Notes: generated from the letters alone by a model not told the origin. 64,000 nucleotides of DNA from Pseudomonadota bacterium (GCA_022843465.1 JALHNO010000006.1:124001-188000), one strand, 5' to 3'; shown: positions 34,937 through 45,277, counted from the first letter of the stretch. Made by a program: numbers and translations.

Positions 34937-35197
34937 ATGACAGAGAAAAAGAAATCGCTCCGTACCGTCGAAGGACGCGTGGTGAGCAACAAGATGACCC
35001 AGACCGTGACGGTCCTCCTCGAGCGTCAGATTCAGCATAGCCTTTACGGCAAGCTGCTGCGTCGCTCGACCAAGGTCCATGCACACGACGAGACCAGCCA
35101 GTGCAAGGAAGGTGATCTGGTACGCATTGCAGAATGCGCGCCGGTTTCCAAGACCAAGAACTGGCGCGTCGTCGAAATCCTTTCAAGTGCTGGCTAA
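34937..35197 (+). CDS. rpsQ: 30S ribosomal protein S17
   Basis: An 86-residue OB-fold protein that binds the 5' domain of 16S rRNA. It contains [20 protein letters not shown] and [14 protein letters not shown]. The start at 34937 follows AAGGAC at a normal distance; an in-frame ATG at 34874 lies inside rpmC and is rejected. Confidence 0.97.
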   Translation: MTEKKKSLRTVEGRVVSNKMTQTVTVLLERQIQHSLYGKLLRRSTKVHAHDETSQCKEGDLVRIAECAPVSKTKNWRVVEILSSAG

Positions 35198-35212
35198 GCA
35201 GGGAGAATCGTC

Positions 35213-35581
35213 ATGATCCAGATGCAAAGCCACCTCGCAGCAGCCGACAACAGCGGCGCTCGCGAACTGATGTGTATCAAGGTGCTCGGCGGCTCCAAGC
35301 GTCGTTATGCCGGAATTGGCGACATCATCAAGGTGTCGATCAAGGAAGCGATTCCGCGCGGCAAGGTCAAGAAAGGCGAAGTGTATGACGCCGTTGTTGT
35401 CCGGACCCGCAAGGGTGTCCGCCGGCCGGATGGCTCGCTGATCCGCTTCGATGGCAACGCCGCCGTGCTGCTGAATACCAAGCTCGAGCCGATCGGCACG
35501 CGCATCTTTGGACCGGTCACGCGCGAACTGCGCAGTGAGCGCTTCATGAAGATCGTGTCGCTTGCGCCTGAAGTGTTGTAA
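35213..35581 (+). CDS. rplN: 50S ribosomal protein L14
   Basis: A 122-residue intersubunit-bridge protein. It begins [20 protein letters not shown] and contains [20 protein letters not shown] and [13 protein letters not shown]. It is the start of the spc-type gene set, here continuous with the S10 set. Confidence 0.98.
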   Translation: MIQMQSHLAAADNSGARELMCIKVLGGSKRRYAGIGDIIKVSIKEAIPRGKVKKGEVYDAVVVRTRKGVRRPDGSLIRFDGNAAVLLNTKLEPIGTRIFGPVTRELRSERFMKIVSLAPEVL

Positions 35582-35592
35582 GGAACCGTGCC

Positions 35593-35907
35593 ATGAATCG
35601 TATTCGCAAGGGCGATCAGGTCATCCTGAACGCAGGGAAGGACAAGGGCAAGACCGGTGAGGTGCTGCGTGTGTCCGAGAAGGGCATTTACGTGCAGGGA
35701 CTCAACCTGGTCAAGCGTCATACCAAGCCGAACCCGCAGGCCAATCAGCCTGGCGGAATCGTCGAGCGCGAGGCGCCTGTGCACCAGTCCAATGTGATGT
35801 TGCTGAACTCAGCTTCCGGAAAGGGCGAGCGCGTCAGTTTCAAGACGCTCGAAGGCGGCCGCAAGGTCCGCACCTTCCGCAAGTCTGGTGAAGTTGTAGA
35901 CGCGTGA
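35593..35907 (+). CDS. rplX: 50S ribosomal protein L24
   Basis: A 104-residue assembly initiator with a KOW motif: [20 protein letters not shown] near the N-terminus. The [20 protein letters not shown] segment follows. It lies 11 bp after rplN and 10 bp before rplE. Confidence 0.98.
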   Translation: MNRIRKGDQVILNAGKDKGKTGEVLRVSEKGIYVQGLNLVKRHTKPNPQANQPGGIVEREAPVHQSNVMLLNSASGKGERVSFKTLEGGRKVRTFRKSGEVVDA

Positions 35908-35917
35908 GGCCAGGACA

Positions 35918-36460
35918 ATGACTACCCGATTTGAAAAACACTATAAAGAAGTCGTCGTTCCGGCCTTGACCGAGCGCTTTGGCTACAAGAACCCGATGCA
36001 GGTGCCGCGACTCTCCAAGATCACGCTGAACATGGGCGTGGGTGAGGCAGCCGCCAACAAGAAGGTGCTTGAGCATGCGCTTGACGACATGACCAAGATC
36101 GCCGGCCAGAAGCCCGTTGCGACCAAGGCGCGCGTTTCGGTTGCGACCTTCAAGATCCGTGATGGCTGGCCGATCGGTTGCAAGGTCACTTTGCGCCGTG
36201 CCCAGATGTTCGAGTTCCTGGATCGTCTGATCACCATTGCCCTGCCACGAGTCCGCGACTTCCGCGGCGTCAGTGGTCGTGCCTTCGACGGTCGCGGCAA
36301 CTTCAACTTTGGTATCAAGGAACAGATCATCTTTCCTGAAATCAACTTTGACGCCATCGACGCCCTGCGCGGCATGGACATCGCGATCACCACGACCGCG
36401 AAGTCTGATGGCGAGGCGAAGGCCTTGCTCGAAGGCTTCAGCTTTCCCTTCCGTAACTAA
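35918..36460 (+). CDS. rplE: 50S ribosomal protein L5
   Basis: A 180-residue 5S rRNA-binding protein. It contains [20 protein letters not shown] and, further on, [20 protein letters not shown]. The length is typical for proteobacteria. The next gene, rpsN, starts 18 bp later. Confidence 0.98.
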   Translation: MTTRFEKHYKEVVVPALTERFGYKNPMQVPRLSKITLNMGVGEAAANKKVLEHALDDMTKIAGQKPVATKARVSVATFKIRDGWPIGCKVTLRRAQMFEFLDRLITIALPRVRDFRGVSGRAFDGRGNFNFGIKEQIIFPEINFDAIDALRGMDIAITTTAKSDGEAKALLEGFSFPFRN

Positions 36461-36478
36461 GTACGAGAATCGATTCCA

Positions 36479-36784
36479 ATGGCCAAGACTTCAATGGTGA
36501 ATCGCGACATCAAGCGCGCGAAAACCGTTAAGAAATATGCTGCCAAGCGCGCTGAACTGAAGCGCAAAGTGGTGGACCAGAAACTCTCGTATGACGAGCG
36601 GGCGCAAGCTCAGGCGAGTCTGCAGAAACTCCCGCGTGACGCGAGCCCCTCGCGTGTGCGCAACCGTTGCGAGCTGTCCGGACGTCCGCGTGGCGTCTAC
36701 AGCAAGTTCGGTTTGGGGCGCAACAAGTTGCGCGAAGCCACCATGCGCGGTGACGTGCCGGGTCTGCGCAAGGCAAGCTGGTAA
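36479..36784 (+). CDS. rpsN: 30S ribosomal protein S14 (zinc-independent long form)
   Basis: A 101-residue S14. It is the long, cysteine-poor form without the CxxC pairs of the zinc type. It ends with the conserved [18 protein letters not shown], and [19 protein letters not shown] lies before that. It sits 51 bp ahead of rpsH. Confidence 0.98.
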   Translation: MAKTSMVNRDIKRAKTVKKYAAKRAELKRKVVDQKLSYDERAQAQASLQKLPRDASPSRVRNRCELSGRPRGVYSKFGLGRNKLREATMRGDVPGLRKASW

Positions 36785-36835
36785 ACAATTCACTCAACGT
36801 GCCGGATATCGGTGCACTCTCACGGAGCAATCCTC

Positions 36836-37231
36836 ATGAGCATGACTGATCCTATCGCTGACATGTTCACCCGCATCCGCAACGGCCAGGCCGTTGGCAA
36901 GGTGTCGGTGAAGATGGGAGCGTCCAAGGTCAAATTCGCCATCGCCAATGTTCTCAAGGCCGAGGGCTACATCAACGACGTCAATGTACGTGACGTCGAT
37001 GGCAAGAAAGAGCTGGAAATCGCCCTTCGGTACTACCAGGGCAAGCCGGCGATCGAGCGCCTGCAGCGCGTCAGCCGTCCCGGCCTGCGCGCCTATCGCG
37101 GCAAGGATGCTCTGCCCAAGGTTATGGGCGGTCTCGGTGTGTCCATCGTCTCCACTTCCTCAGGCATCATGACGGATGGCCAGGCCCGCTCCAAGGGTCT
37201 CGGCGGTGAAGTCATTTGTCTCGTCGCCTAA
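36836..37231 (+). CDS. rpsH: 30S ribosomal protein S8
   Basis: A 131-residue central-domain protein and, in E. coli, the repressor of the spc operon. It starts [18 protein letters not shown] and ends with the [20 protein letters not shown] segment. The ATG at 36836 has GGAG eight bases upstream; the ATG at 36812 would add eight residues the family lacks. Confidence 0.97.
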   Translation: MSMTDPIADMFTRIRNGQAVGKVSVKMGASKVKFAIANVLKAEGYINDVNVRDVDGKKELEIALRYYQGKPAIERLQRVSRPGLRAYRGKDALPKVMGGLGVSIVSTSSGIMTDGQARSKGLGGEVICLVA

Positions 37232-37241
37232 GGAGTATTCC

Positions 37242-37766
37242 ATGTCACGAGTAGCTAAAAAGCCAGTTGCGCTGGGTGCTGGGGTCGAATGCACGGTTTC
37301 CGGGTCCACGGTCGCAGTGAAGGGCCCCAAGGGCCAACTGCAGATGCCGATTCCGAAGGACGTCAGCATCAAGGTCGAAAACGGTGTTGTCCTGTTGAGC
37401 CCGACCGGTTCCAGCGCGGCAATGGCGGGCACGATGCGCGCCTTGGTCAGCAACATGGTAACCGGTGTGACTACCGGGTACGTACGCAAGCTTGAGCTGG
37501 TTGGCGTTGGCTATCGCGCTGCGATGGCTGGCAAGGATCTCAATCTTTCGCTCGGTTTTTCGCACCCGGTAGTGTTCAAGGCGCCGGAAGGTGTGACGCT
37601 TGAGACACCGACCCAGACCGAAATCCTGATCAAGGGTGCTGACAAACAGCGCGTTGGTGAGGCTGCGGCCAAGATTCGCTCGTTCCGTTCACCTGAGCCG
37701 TACAAGGGCAAGGGCGTACGTTATTCGGGCGAGAAGATCACGCTGAAAGAAGCCAAGAAAGCTTAA
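37242..37766 (+). CDS. rplF: 50S ribosomal protein L6
   Basis: A 174-residue two-lobed protein near the factor-binding site. It begins [19 protein letters not shown] and contains the C-terminal [20 protein letters not shown] signature. AAGGAG lies nine bases before the start. An upstream in-frame ATG inside rpsH is rejected. Confidence 0.97.
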   Translation: MSRVAKKPVALGAGVECTVSGSTVAVKGPKGQLQMPIPKDVSIKVENGVVLLSPTGSSAAMAGTMRALVSNMVTGVTTGYVRKLELVGVGYRAAMAGKDLNLSLGFSHPVVFKAPEGVTLETPTQTEILIKGADKQRVGEAAAKIRSFRSPEPYKGKGVRYSGEKITLKEAKKA

Positions 37767-37795
37767 TTCAGGCGCCAAGACAGAGGAATGCAATC

Positions 37796-38152
37796 ATGAT
37801 GGAAAAGAACCAGTCCCGTCTGCGCCGAGCCAAGGCCACCCGAGCGCGTATCCGCAAGCTCAATGTGGCCCGGCTTACCGTGCATCGTTCCGGGCAGCAT
37901 ATCTACGCCCAGGTCATCGCCGCTTCCGGCGACAAGGTGCTGGCCTCGGCCAATACCCTGCAGGATGGCGTTATCGCCGGCGTGAAGGGCACCAAGAACA
38001 AGACCGCAGCAGCCGCTGTGGGTAAGGCAATCGCCGAGCGTGCCAAGGCCGCCGGTGTTGAAAAGGTAGCGTTTGACCGCTCCGGGTTTCTTTATCACGG
38101 ACGTATCCAGGCGCTTGCCGACGCTGCCCGCGAGGGTGGTTTGCAGTTCTGA
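37796..38152 (+). CDS. rplR: 50S ribosomal protein L18
   Basis: A 118-residue 5S rRNA-binding protein. It has [20 protein letters not shown] at the N-terminus, [18 protein letters not shown] in the middle and [20 protein letters not shown] at the end. Two ATG codons occur in tandem at 37796 and 37799; the first is nine bases from AGGA and is used. Confidence 0.97.
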   Translation: MMEKNQSRLRRAKATRARIRKLNVARLTVHRSGQHIYAQVIAASGDKVLASANTLQDGVIAGVKGTKNKTAAAAVGKAIAERAKAAGVEKVAFDRSGFLYHGRIQALADAAREGGLQF

Positions 38153-38229
38153 TCCACTGATGTCAATACAACTCCAAGCGGCCCAGGCCGTAACGATCAA
38201 GACTCCGATGGAGTCAGCAAAGGTGATGA

Positions 38230-38742
38230 ATGAGTACAAATGAGCGTGATAACGGCGATGGCCTGCTCGAGAAGCTGATTGCCGTCAATCGTGTCGCCAA
38301 GACCGTAAAGGGTGGTCGCCAGATGAGTTTCACGGCTTTGTCCGTGGTGGGCGACGGCGACGGCAAGGTCGGTCTCGGCTATGGCAAGGCGCGCGAAGTG
38401 CCTGCAGCGATCGCCAAGGCAATGGATCGTGCCCGCAAGGCCATGGTTTCGGTTTCGTTGAAGAACGGCACCCTGCAGTATGCGATCAAGGCCAACCACG
38501 GTGCGGCGCGTGTTTACATGCAGCCTGCGTCCGAGGGTACCGGCGTGATCGCTGGCGGCGCGATGCGCGCCGTGTTCGAGGTTGTCGGCGTCAAGAACGT
38601 ACTTGCCAAGGCGGTGGGTTCGCGCAATCCGATCAATCTTGTCCGCGCCACCATCAGGGGCCTGCAGCTGATCCAGTCGCCGGCGGATATCGCTGCCAAG
38701 CGCGGCAAGAAACTTGAAGATCTGGTGGGAAGCCATGACTAA
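38230..38742 (+). CDS. rpsE: 30S ribosomal protein S5
   Basis: A 170-residue protein at the mRNA entry channel and decoding fidelity region. It contains [40 protein letters not shown] and [20 protein letters not shown]. It is separated from rplR by 77 bp, the largest gap within the spc set, and overlaps rpmD by eight bases. Confidence 0.97.
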   Translation: MSTNERDNGDGLLEKLIAVNRVAKTVKGGRQMSFTALSVVGDGDGKVGLGYGKAREVPAAIAKAMDRARKAMVSVSLKNGTLQYAIKANHGAARVYMQPASEGTGVIAGGAMRAVFEVVGVKNVLAKAVGSRNPINLVRATIRGLQLIQSPADIAAKRGKKLEDLVGSHD

Positions 38743-38941
38743 GTCCAGTGCAAAAGCTGCCACAGCAAAGACCGTAAAGGTTCGCCTGGTCAAGAGCCAG
38801 AACAGCTGCCCGGCAATTCATCGTCTCAGCGTCAAGGCGCTTGGCCTCGGCAAGCTCAATTCGGTTTCCGAATTGAAGGACTCGCCGCAGGTTCGTGGCC
38901 TGATCAACAAGGTCAACTATCTGGTTCGCGTCGAAGATTGA
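38735..38941 (+). CDS. rpmD: 50S ribosomal protein L30
   Basis: A 68-residue L30. The core is [19 protein letters not shown] and [16 protein letters not shown]. It carries about ten extra N-terminal residues ([10 protein letters not shown]) compared with the 58-59 residue E. coli protein. The ATG at 38735 overlaps the end of rpsE, so translation is probably coupled. Confidence 0.95.
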   Translation: MTKSSAKAATAKTVKVRLVKSQNSCPAIHRLSVKALGLGKLNSVSELKDSPQVRGLINKVNYLVRVED

Positions 38942-38971
38942 TTCGACCTGTACCGATAACTGGAGATTCTC

Positions 38972-39406
38972 ATGCGGCTCAATACACTTAAACCCGCGCC
39001 TGGCGCGCGCACGGAACGCACTCGCGTTGGCCGTGGTATCGGTTCGGGTCTTGGCAAAACTGCCGGTCGCGGCCACAAGGGCTCGTTCGCCCGCGCTGGC
39101 AAGGGCAAGATCAAGCCTGGATTCGAGGGCGGCCAGATGCCGCTGCAGCGTCGCCTGCCCAAGGTCGGCTTCCGCTCCAAGCTGAAAGCCAATACCGCCG
39201 AAGTTCGTCTGTATCAGCTGGAAAAGCTGTCGGATCTGACCGTTGATTTCGCTGCCCTGCTTGCAGCCGGTCTGGTCGACCCGCGCGCCAAGCGTGCTCG
39301 TCTGGTCAAGAAGGGCGAAGTTTCCCGTCCTTACAAGCTGGTCGGGATTGCCACGACCGCGGGCGCCAATGCGGCGATTCTCGCGGCCGGCGGCTCGGTG
39401 GAGTAA
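38972..39406 (+). CDS. rplO: 50S ribosomal protein L15
   Basis: A 144-residue late-assembly protein. It starts MRLNTLKPAPGARTERTRVG with the glycine-rich RGIGSGLGKTAGRGHKGSFA, followed by FEGGQMPLQRRLPKVGF. The secY start lies three bases after its stop. Confidence 0.97.
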   Translation: MRLNTLKPAPGARTERTRVGRGIGSGLGKTAGRGHKGSFARAGKGKIKPGFEGGQMPLQRRLPKVGFRSKLKANTAEVRLYQLEKLSDLTVDFAALLAAGLVDPRAKRARLVKKGEVSRPYKLVGIATTAGANAAILAAGGSVE

Positions 39407-39409
39407 TAC

Positions 39410-40762
39410 GTGGCCAAGCCGATGACATCGCAAGCGGGTGGAGTACTGCCCAGTATTCCGGCGGAACTCAAGCAGCGCCTGTGGTTTGTGCTGCTGGCGT
39501 TGATCGTCTTCCGTCTCGGTACCTTTGTCCCCGTTCCCGGCATCAACCCGGAAGCGATGGTCCAGTTGATGGATCGGCAGAAGGGCACCGTGCTGGACAT
39601 GTTCAACATGTTCTCCGGCGGTGCGCTCGAGCGCATGAGTGTGCTCGCACTGAACGTGATTCCCTACATCTCGGCGTCCATCATCATGCAGTTGATGGCG
39701 ACGATGGTGCCGACGTTCCAGGCGATGAAGAAAGAGGGTGAATCCGGTCGTCGCAAGATCACCCAGATCACCCGCTACGGCACCGTGGCGCTTGCGATGT
39801 TCCAATCGTTTGGCGTCGCCATGGCGCTTCAGGCTCAGACCCTGAACGGTGGCGGCGGAGTCGTCGTGAATCCTGGTGTAGGTTTCATCATCAGTTGCGT
39901 AGTGGGTTTGACAGCCGGAACCCTGTTCCTGATGTGGCTGGGTGAACAGATAACGGAGCGCGGTGTCGGCAACGGCATTTCGCTGATCATCTTCGCCGGA
40001 ATCGTTGCTGGACTACCGAGTGCCCTGATCCAGACCCTGCAGCAGGTGGGTGACGGCCAATTGCCGGCTTTGTCGGCGATACTGATCGCCATCATCGTGG
40101 CGCTCACCACCTACTTTGTTGTGTTCATGGAGCGTGGACAGCGCCGTATCACGGTGAATTACGCGCGCAAGATGGGCGGCGCCAATGCCTACAACAACCA
40201 GAGCTCTCATCTGCCGCTCAAGATCAATATGTCGGGCGTGATTCCTGCGATCTTCGCATCGTCCTTCATCATGTTCCCGGCGACACTGGCGAGCATGGGC
40301 GATCTGGCCAACAACGGTTTGCTGCGACGCTTCTCGGCACTGCTTTCGCCGGGATCGGTGCTGTACATGGTGGTGTTTGCGGCCTTGATCATCGTATTCG
40401 CCTTCTTCTACACGGCGATGGTGTTCAATTCCCAGGAAACGGCCGAAAACCTCAAGAAGTCTGGAGCGCTTATTCCGGGTATCCGGCCAGGCAAGGCGAC
40501 CGCGGACTACATCGATGGTGTGCTGACTCGGCTGACCGGTATCGGCGCCATGTATCTGGTCGCGGTCTGTCTGTTGCCCACCATGCTGCAAACCCGGTTT
40601 GGCGTACCGTTCTATTTTGGCGGCACTTCGCTGCTGATCGTGGTGGTGGTGGTCATGGACTTCACCGCCCAGATCCAGGCGCATCTGATGTCACATCAGT
40701 ATGAAAGCCTGATGAAGAAGGCCAACCTCAAGAGCTACGGCCGCGGCGGACTCGTCCGCTGA
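39410..40762 (+). CDS. secY: Preprotein translocase subunit SecY
   Basis: A 450-residue pore subunit of the SecYEG channel with ten predicted membrane helices. It begins after a GTG start at 39410 with GGTGGAG reaching into the rplO stop. It contains [16 protein letters not shown], the plug-region [19 protein letters not shown], and [18 protein letters not shown]-like sequence ([16 protein letters not shown]). The C-terminal [15 protein letters not shown] is also typical. Confidence 0.98.
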   Translation: MAKPMTSQAGGVLPSIPAELKQRLWFVLLALIVFRLGTFVPVPGINPEAMVQLMDRQKGTVLDMFNMFSGGALERMSVLALNVIPYISASIIMQLMATMVPTFQAMKKEGESGRRKITQITRYGTVALAMFQSFGVAMALQAQTLNGGGGVVVNPGVGFIISCVVGLTAGTLFLMWLGEQITERGVGNGISLIIFAGIVAGLPSALIQTLQQVGDGQLPALSAILIAIIVALTTYFVVFMERGQRRITVNYARKMGGANAYNNQSSHLPLKINMSGVIPAIFASSFIMFPATLASMGDLANNGLLRRFSALLSPGSVLYMVVFAALIIVFAFFYTAMVFNSQETAENLKKSGALIPGIRPGKATADYIDGVLTRLTGIGAMYLVAVCLLPTMLQTRFGVPFYFGGTSLLIVVVVVMDFTAQIQAHLMSHQYESLMKKANLKSYGRGGLVR

Positions 40763-40813
40763 GGCCATTCACCCGCACATGATGTGCGGGGCTGCGATCA
40801 CCGCTCTCGGGGC

Positions 40814-40841
40814 TTGGCGGTGGTCGTTTAGTGTGTATAAT
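40814..40841 (+). promoter_or_regulatory. Promoter of the alpha operon (rpsM-rpsK-rpsD-rpoA-rplQ)
   Basis: A consensus -10 box TATAAT at 40836-40841 is preceded after 16 bases by TTGGCG (40814-40819). It lies in the 117-bp gap between secY and rpsM, where rpmJ is found in many relatives. The leader to rpsM would be only about 30 nt, too short for an E. coli-like S4-binding pseudoknot of full size. Confidence 0.7.
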
Positions 40842-40879
40842 ATCCAGTTCCTTACGCCAACAGTTTTGGAGAAGACGCG

Positions 40880-41236
40880 ATGGCGCGTATAGCGGGTGTC
40901 AACATCCCGGTCCACAAGCATGCCTGGATCGGTCTAACAAGTATTTTTGGAATCGGTCGCTCGCGATCCCGGAAGATCTGTCTTGTAGCAGGAGTCAATC
41001 CTGCCATCAAGGTGAAGGATCTTACCGAGGCCGAGGTCGACAAGCTGCGCCAGGAAGTGCAGAAGTTTATCGTTGAGGGTGATCTGCGCCGCGAAGTCGG
41101 TATCAGCATCAAGCGCCTGCAGGATCTCGGTACCTACCGTGGCCTGCGCCATCGTCGTGGTCTCCCGTTGCGCGGTCAGCGCACGCGTACCAATGCGCGT
41201 ACGCGCAAGGGTCCGCGCAAGGCGATCAAGAAGTAA
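40880..41236 (+). CDS. rpsM: 30S ribosomal protein S13
   Basis: A 118-residue head protein that contacts P-site tRNA and 50S bridges. It begins [18 protein letters not shown] and contains [19 protein letters not shown] and [18 protein letters not shown] lies upstream of the start. It is first in the alpha operon. Confidence 0.98.
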   Translation: MARIAGVNIPVHKHAWIGLTSIFGIGRSRSRKICLVAGVNPAIKVKDLTEAEVDKLRQEVQKFIVEGDLRREVGISIKRLQDLGTYRGLRHRRGLPLRGQRTRTNARTRKGPRKAIKK

Positions 41237-41257
41237 CCTCTTAACGGACCTGCCCTC

Positions 41258-41656
41258 ATGAGCAAGCAAGCATCGTCGGCCAACAAGCCGAAGAAGAAGG
41301 TCAAGCGCGTCGTCACTGATGGCATCGTGCACGTGCAAGCCTCCTTCAACAACACCATCGTCACGATCACGGATCGTCAGGGCAATGCCCTGTCGTGGGC
41401 CACCTCGGGTGGCGCCGGTTTCCGCGGTTCCCGCAAGTCGACCCCTTTTGCGGCCCAGGTAGCCGCCGAGAAGGCCGGCCGCGCCGCCCAGGAGTACGGA
41501 CTCAAGAATCTTGAAGTCCGCATCAAGGGACCGGGACCAGGCCGCGAATCCGCCGTTCGTTCACTGAATGCGATCGGCTACAAGATCGGCAACATTATCG
41601 ACATCACGCCCATCCCGCACAACGGCTGCCGTCCGCCGAAGCGTCGCCGAGTGTAA
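41258..41656 (+). CDS. rpsK: 30S ribosomal protein S11
   Basis: A 132-residue platform protein at the E-site mRNA path. It contains [40 protein letters not shown] and [12 protein letters not shown] at the C-terminus. It lies 21 bp after rpsM and 12 bp before rpsD. Confidence 0.98.
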   Translation: MSKQASSANKPKKKVKRVVTDGIVHVQASFNNTIVTITDRQGNALSWATSGGAGFRGSRKSTPFAAQVAAEKAGRAAQEYGLKNLEVRIKGPGPGRESAVRSLNAIGYKIGNIIDITPIPHNGCRPPKRRRV

Positions 41657-41668
41657 AGGAAGAGAATC

Positions 41669-42298
41669 ATGGCTCGTTACATTGGACCCAAATGCAAGCT
41701 TTCGCGTCGTGAAGGCGCGGATCTCTCCCTCAAGAGCCCGGCGCGGGCGTTGGACTCGAAGTGCAAGCTGGAGCAGAAGCCCGGTCAGCACGGTGTGTCG
41801 GCGAAGAAGGCCAAGCTGTCGGACTATGCCGTCCAGCTGCGTGAAAAGCAGAAGGTAAAGCGCATCTACGGCGTGCTTGAGCGCCAGTTCAGCAACTACT
41901 ACGTCAAGGCTTCGAACATCCGTGGTGCCACCGGCGAAAACCTGCTGCGCCTGCTGGAATCACGTCTCGACAACGTGGTCTATCGGATGGGTTTCGCGGT
42001 CACCCGCGCTGCAGCCCGCCAGTTGGTTTCGCACAAGTCGATTCTGGTCAATGGCAAGAGCGTGAACGTTGCCTCCTACCAGGTCAAGACCGGCGATTCG
42101 ATTGAAGTGGCAGAGCGCGCGCGTGGTCAGATGCGAATCCAGGAAGCGCTGACGCTTTCCCAGGAAATGGACCTGGTGCCGAGTTGGATCGAAGTCGACG
42201 CCAAGAAGATGGCGGGTACGTTCAAAGCGGCCCCGGAACGTGCTGACTTGCCCTCGGACATCAATGAGAACTTGATTGTCGAGTTGTACTCGAAGTAA
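41669..42298 (+). CDS. rpsD: 30S ribosomal protein S4
   Basis: A 209-residue primary rRNA binder and usual alpha-operon repressor. It starts [18 protein letters not shown] and has the S4 RNA-binding domain [20 protein letters not shown] with [17 protein letters not shown]. The N-terminal zinc-type cysteine set is reduced (C9 and C31 only). Confidence 0.98.
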   Translation: MARYIGPKCKLSRREGADLSLKSPARALDSKCKLEQKPGQHGVSAKKAKLSDYAVQLREKQKVKRIYGVLERQFSNYYVKASNIRGATGENLLRLLESRLDNVVYRMGFAVTRAAARQLVSHKSILVNGKSVNVASYQVKTGDSIEVAERARGQMRIQEALTLSQEMDLVPSWIEVDAKKMAGTFKAAPERADLPSDINENLIVELYSK

Positions 42299-42316
42299 CC
42301 GGAGAACCCGAATACC

Positions 42317-43312
42317 ATGGCTGCTACGGCTACTAGCGTAATGCGCGCTCGCGGAATTTCGGCCGAGAAAATCGGTCCGAACCGCGCCCGCGTCTTTGTC
42401 GAACCGCTTGAACGCGGATTCGGCCACACCCTCGGAAACGCGCTTCGTCGCGTCCTGCTGTCGTCCATTCCGGGCGCGGCGATCACCGAGGTCGAAATTG
42501 ACAACGTGCTGCACGAGTACACCACGCTCGAGGGTTTGCAGGAGGACGTCATCGACGTACTGCTGAACCTGAAAGACGTGGCGCTGCGCATGCACAGTCA
42601 CGACGAAACCATGCTGACCCTGAGCAAGAAGGGCCCGGGTGTCGTGACAGCAGGTGACATCAAGGTTGATCACAGCGTCGAAGTGGTGAATCCTGATCAC
42701 GTCATCTGCACGCTGACCAAGGACACCCAGATCAGCATGCGTCTGCGCATTGCCAAGGGTGTGGGTTACCAGCCGGTGGCTTCGCGTCGTCGCCCCGATG
42801 ACGAGTCGCGTCCGATTGGTCGCTTGCAGCTGGATGCCAGCTTCAGCCCAATCCGCCGCGTGGCCTATGAAGTCGATAGCGCGCGTGTTGAGCAGCGTAC
42901 CGATCTGGACAAGCTGATTCTCGACATCGAGACGAATGGCACGGTGGATGCCGAGGACGCGGTTCGCCGCGCCGCTGATATCCTGGCCGACCAGCTCTCC
43001 GTGTTCGGTGATTTCACCCGTCGCGATACCGGTGCTGCCAAGCCGGTCGCCTCTGGTGTTGATCCGACCCTGCTGCGTCCGATCGACGATCTGGAACTGA
43101 CCGTGCGTTCGGCGAACTGTCTGAAGGCCGAGAGCATCTACTACATCGGCGATCTGTGTCAGCGCACCGAAGTTGAGCTGCTGAAAACACCCAACCTCGG
43201 CAAGAAGTCGCTCACCGAGATCAAGGAAGTGCTCGCCGCGCGCGGTCTGTCGCTCGGCATGAAACTCGAAAACTGGCCCCCGGCTGGCGTCCAGCACGGC
43301 ATGCTGGGCTGA
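42317..43312 (+). CDS. rpoA: DNA-directed RNA polymerase subunit alpha
   Basis: A 331-residue assembly platform of RNA polymerase. The N-terminal domain contains [20 protein letters not shown] and [20 protein letters not shown]. The C-terminal domain that reads UP elements and activators contains [20 protein letters not shown] and [19 protein letters not shown]. The length fits the family. Confidence 0.99.
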   Translation: MAATATSVMRARGISAEKIGPNRARVFVEPLERGFGHTLGNALRRVLLSSIPGAAITEVEIDNVLHEYTTLEGLQEDVIDVLLNLKDVALRMHSHDETMLTLSKKGPGVVTAGDIKVDHSVEVVNPDHVICTLTKDTQISMRLRIAKGVGYQPVASRRRPDDESRPIGRLQLDASFSPIRRVAYEVDSARVEQRTDLDKLILDIETNGTVDAEDAVRRAADILADQLSVFGDFTRRDTGAAKPVASGVDPTLLRPIDDLELTVRSANCLKAESIYYIGDLCQRTEVELLKTPNLGKKSLTEIKEVLAARGLSLGMKLENWPPAGVQHGMLG

Positions 43313-43347
43313 GCCCGGTCTGAGCCAATACTCAAGGAACTAGTGTC

Positions 43348-43737
43348 ATGCGCCACATGAAATCGGGTCGTAAACTCAACCGCACCAGCAGCCACCGTGA
43401 AGCGATGTTCCGCAACATGGCCAGTTCGCTGTTCCAGCACGAGTTGATCAAGACCACCTTGCCGAAAGCCAAGGAATTGCGTCGCGTTGCCGAGCCGCTG
43501 ATCACGCTCGCCAAGGTCGACGGCGTCGCCAATCGTCGACTGGCCTTCTCGCGTTTGCGCGACAAGGTCGCCGTCGGCAAGCTGTTCTCCGAGATCGGCC
43601 CGCGTTATCGCGAGCGTCCAGGAGGCTATCTGCGCATTCTCAAGTGCGGTTTCCGTGACGGCGATTGCGCACCGATGGCTTTCGTCGAACTGGTGGACCG
43701 TCCCGCCAACGGTGAGCTGTCCGACTCTCCGAACTGA
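43348..43737 (+). CDS. rplQ: 50S ribosomal protein L17
   Basis: A 129-residue exit-tunnel-side protein and usual last gene of the alpha operon. It starts [20 protein letters not shown] and contains [20 protein letters not shown] and [14 protein letters not shown]. No terminator follows directly; the next strong one is at 45248, after two unrelated genes. Confidence 0.98.
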   Translation: MRHMKSGRKLNRTSSHREAMFRNMASSLFQHELIKTTLPKAKELRRVAEPLITLAKVDGVANRRLAFSRLRDKVAVGKLFSEIGPRYRERPGGYLRILKCGFRDGDCAPMAFVELVDRPANGELSDSPN

Positions 43738-43781
43738 TCCGAGAGCAAACGGAGTGCGAGAGTAAGTTGGACAAGAACGAT

Positions 43782-44720
43782 ATGAGCAAGCGTACCTATA
43801 CTTGGCGAACTCTCAGTATTCTACTATTGGCAGGTGTTGGAGGTATTGTCGTCGCGTTCTGCAATCTCCGTAGTCGGGATTCCGGCCCTGTTGAGGAGAA
43901 ATCTGCCAACGACCATGTTGCGCACTCTGCTGGGGAGATTGGTAATGAACCCAGCGCGGGTGAATCGGGTGGCGTCGTGGATTCACCCCTCTCCGGCGGC
44001 GTTTCGGACGTTTCACCAGCAAGTCACGTTAGTGAGCTTACTGCTTTGCTGGCGACTCGCAAGAACGTTCTCGTCTCGCTGGGGCGACTAAAGGAACTCG
44101 CCCTCGCGGGTGATGATGCGGCAGCGCTTCAGATTTTTGATGACCTGCGGCTGTGCGGCCTGTCTGAGAGTAGAGGCAAAATTCTTGAAGACCTAGCGGT
44201 GACATCATTGCCTCCTTTGCAAGATGAAGCAGTTGAGTACGCGGTGACGGCGTCGGAGCAAGATTTTGAAAAGTGCGCCGGGCTCGATTCGACAGAGTTG
44301 GCCTCCAAGTTTGATTGGTTAGCTCTTGCCGCGCGCAGGGGGAGCGTAGCCGCGAAATCACAGTTCTATGTCTACGCGCTTGAGCAGTTTGATACGCCCC
44401 AGGAATTGGTCGCCAATGCGCAGCGTGTGGATGCTTTAAAGACCGAAGCGATTCGTCACCTAAGTGACGCAGCGGCTGCCGGCAAGCCAGAATCGATGAT
44501 GGCTCTTTTTGACGAATATCAACGTGGAGTCATTGTTGATCGGAACGCTGAGCTGGCGTACACGTATGCCCGGCTGTTGGAGCGAAGAGGGCTCCTTAAG
44601 CCCAACACTTTGGCGTATTTGCATACTCAGATGAGTCAACTGCGGTCTGAGCTGACTGCCGTACAGATTGAGGGCGCCGAGCAGCGATCGGAGGCGCTGT
44701 ATCGTCGTTGTTGCGGATAG
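43782..44720 (+). CDS. Unrecognised membrane-anchored protein with Sel1-like helical repeats
   Basis: A 312-residue protein of no family I can name. Residues 8-25 (TLSILLLAGVGGIVVAF within) form one N-terminal membrane anchor or signal. A serine/glycine-rich linker to about residue 80 follows, then helical sequence. The part AIRHLSDAAAAGKPESMMAL followed by DEYQRGVIVDRNAELAYTYA resembles a degenerate Sel1/TPR unit. The ATG at 43782 is used; TTG at 43767 is an alternative and neither has a strong ribosome site. It is 44 bp behind rplQ with no terminator between. Codon and base use is more AT-rich than in the flanking genes, suggesting a later insertion. Confidence 0.7.
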   Translation: MSKRTYTWRTLSILLLAGVGGIVVAFCNLRSRDSGPVEEKSANDHVAHSAGEIGNEPSAGESGGVVDSPLSGGVSDVSPASHVSELTALLATRKNVLVSLGRLKELALAGDDAAALQIFDDLRLCGLSESRGKILEDLAVTSLPPLQDEAVEYAVTASEQDFEKCAGLDSTELASKFDWLALAARRGSVAAKSQFYVYALEQFDTPQELVANAQRVDALKTEAIRHLSDAAAAGKPESMMALFDEYQRGVIVDRNAELAYTYARLLERRGLLKPNTLAYLHTQMSQLRSELTAVQIEGAEQRSEALYRRCCG

Positions 44721-44753
44721 CGGCTGAACATTGAGACAAACTTGGGGAATTCC

Positions 44754-45182
44754 GTGAAAAAGACACTACTGCTTTTGTTGTTGATGGTCCCAGGGCTAGC
44801 TATGGCGGAAAATCATGGCAGCTTTGATTGTGGAAGTGATTGCTTGCTTGGACGGCCGCTCGTCGATCCGGACACATTGGTGTTCATTCAGAGTGTGGCC
44901 AACCAGAGTATCAGCGCTTGGCATTCGGGCGACACCATCACCATCTGCAACACCACGACTTGCGCCAGCTACAGGCTTACGTCAGTGGTTGCTGGCCTGA
45001 CCTCGCTGGCGTTTATTGGGGAGGTTTCGCGCAGTGTCGTCTTTCCGGCCGGGGGTAGTGGAGGTGGTGGCATGCCGCCTGACCTATTCTGGAACGGTGC
45101 AGGGTGGTACTTGGGCTATCAGGTTGTTTGTACTGTAGGTGGAGTACGCATTTCGTGCGAAGACGAAACCGACTTTCACTAA
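44754..45182 (+). CDS. Unrecognised small secreted cysteine-containing protein
   Basis: A 142-residue product with a clear signal peptide (KKTLLLLLLMVPGLAMA, cleavage before ENHG). The mature part has three cysteine pairs: CGSDC at the N-terminus, CNTTTC in the middle, and two near the C-terminus in VVCTVGGVRISCEDE. These suggest an exported disulfide-bonded beta domain. The start is GTG at 44754 with GGGGA at a good distance. It lies 33 bp after the previous gene, so the two are probably cotranscribed and may act together in the envelope. Base composition is lower in GC than the ribosomal genes. Confidence 0.68.
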   Translation: MKKTLLLLLLMVPGLAMAENHGSFDCGSDCLLGRPLVDPDTLVFIQSVANQSISAWHSGDTITICNTTTCASYRLTSVVAGLTSLAFIGEVSRSVVFPAGGSGGGGMPPDLFWNGAGWYLGYQVVCTVGGVRISCEDETDFH

Positions 45183-45247
45183 CGCGGTGCTGAGGAAAGC
45201 TTGGAGAGGATTGCCTCTGCCAGCTCCTGCCGGCTTTACGTCAATCG

Positions 45248-45277
45248 AAACCCCGGGTCGTGAGGCCCGGGGTTTTT
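45248..45277 (+). terminator. Intrinsic terminator after the alpha operon extension
   Basis: AAACCCCGGG (45248-45257) pairs with CCCGGGGTTT (45266-45275), a 10-bp stem with an eight-base loop, followed by more T and TCGTTTA. It is the first strong terminator after rplQ and so would end transcription of rplQ together with the two following genes. Confidence 0.88.

Noticed and set aside
40772-40790. Palindrome after secY as an intrinsic terminator
   Set aside because: The stem is short with almost no loop and no T tract follows.
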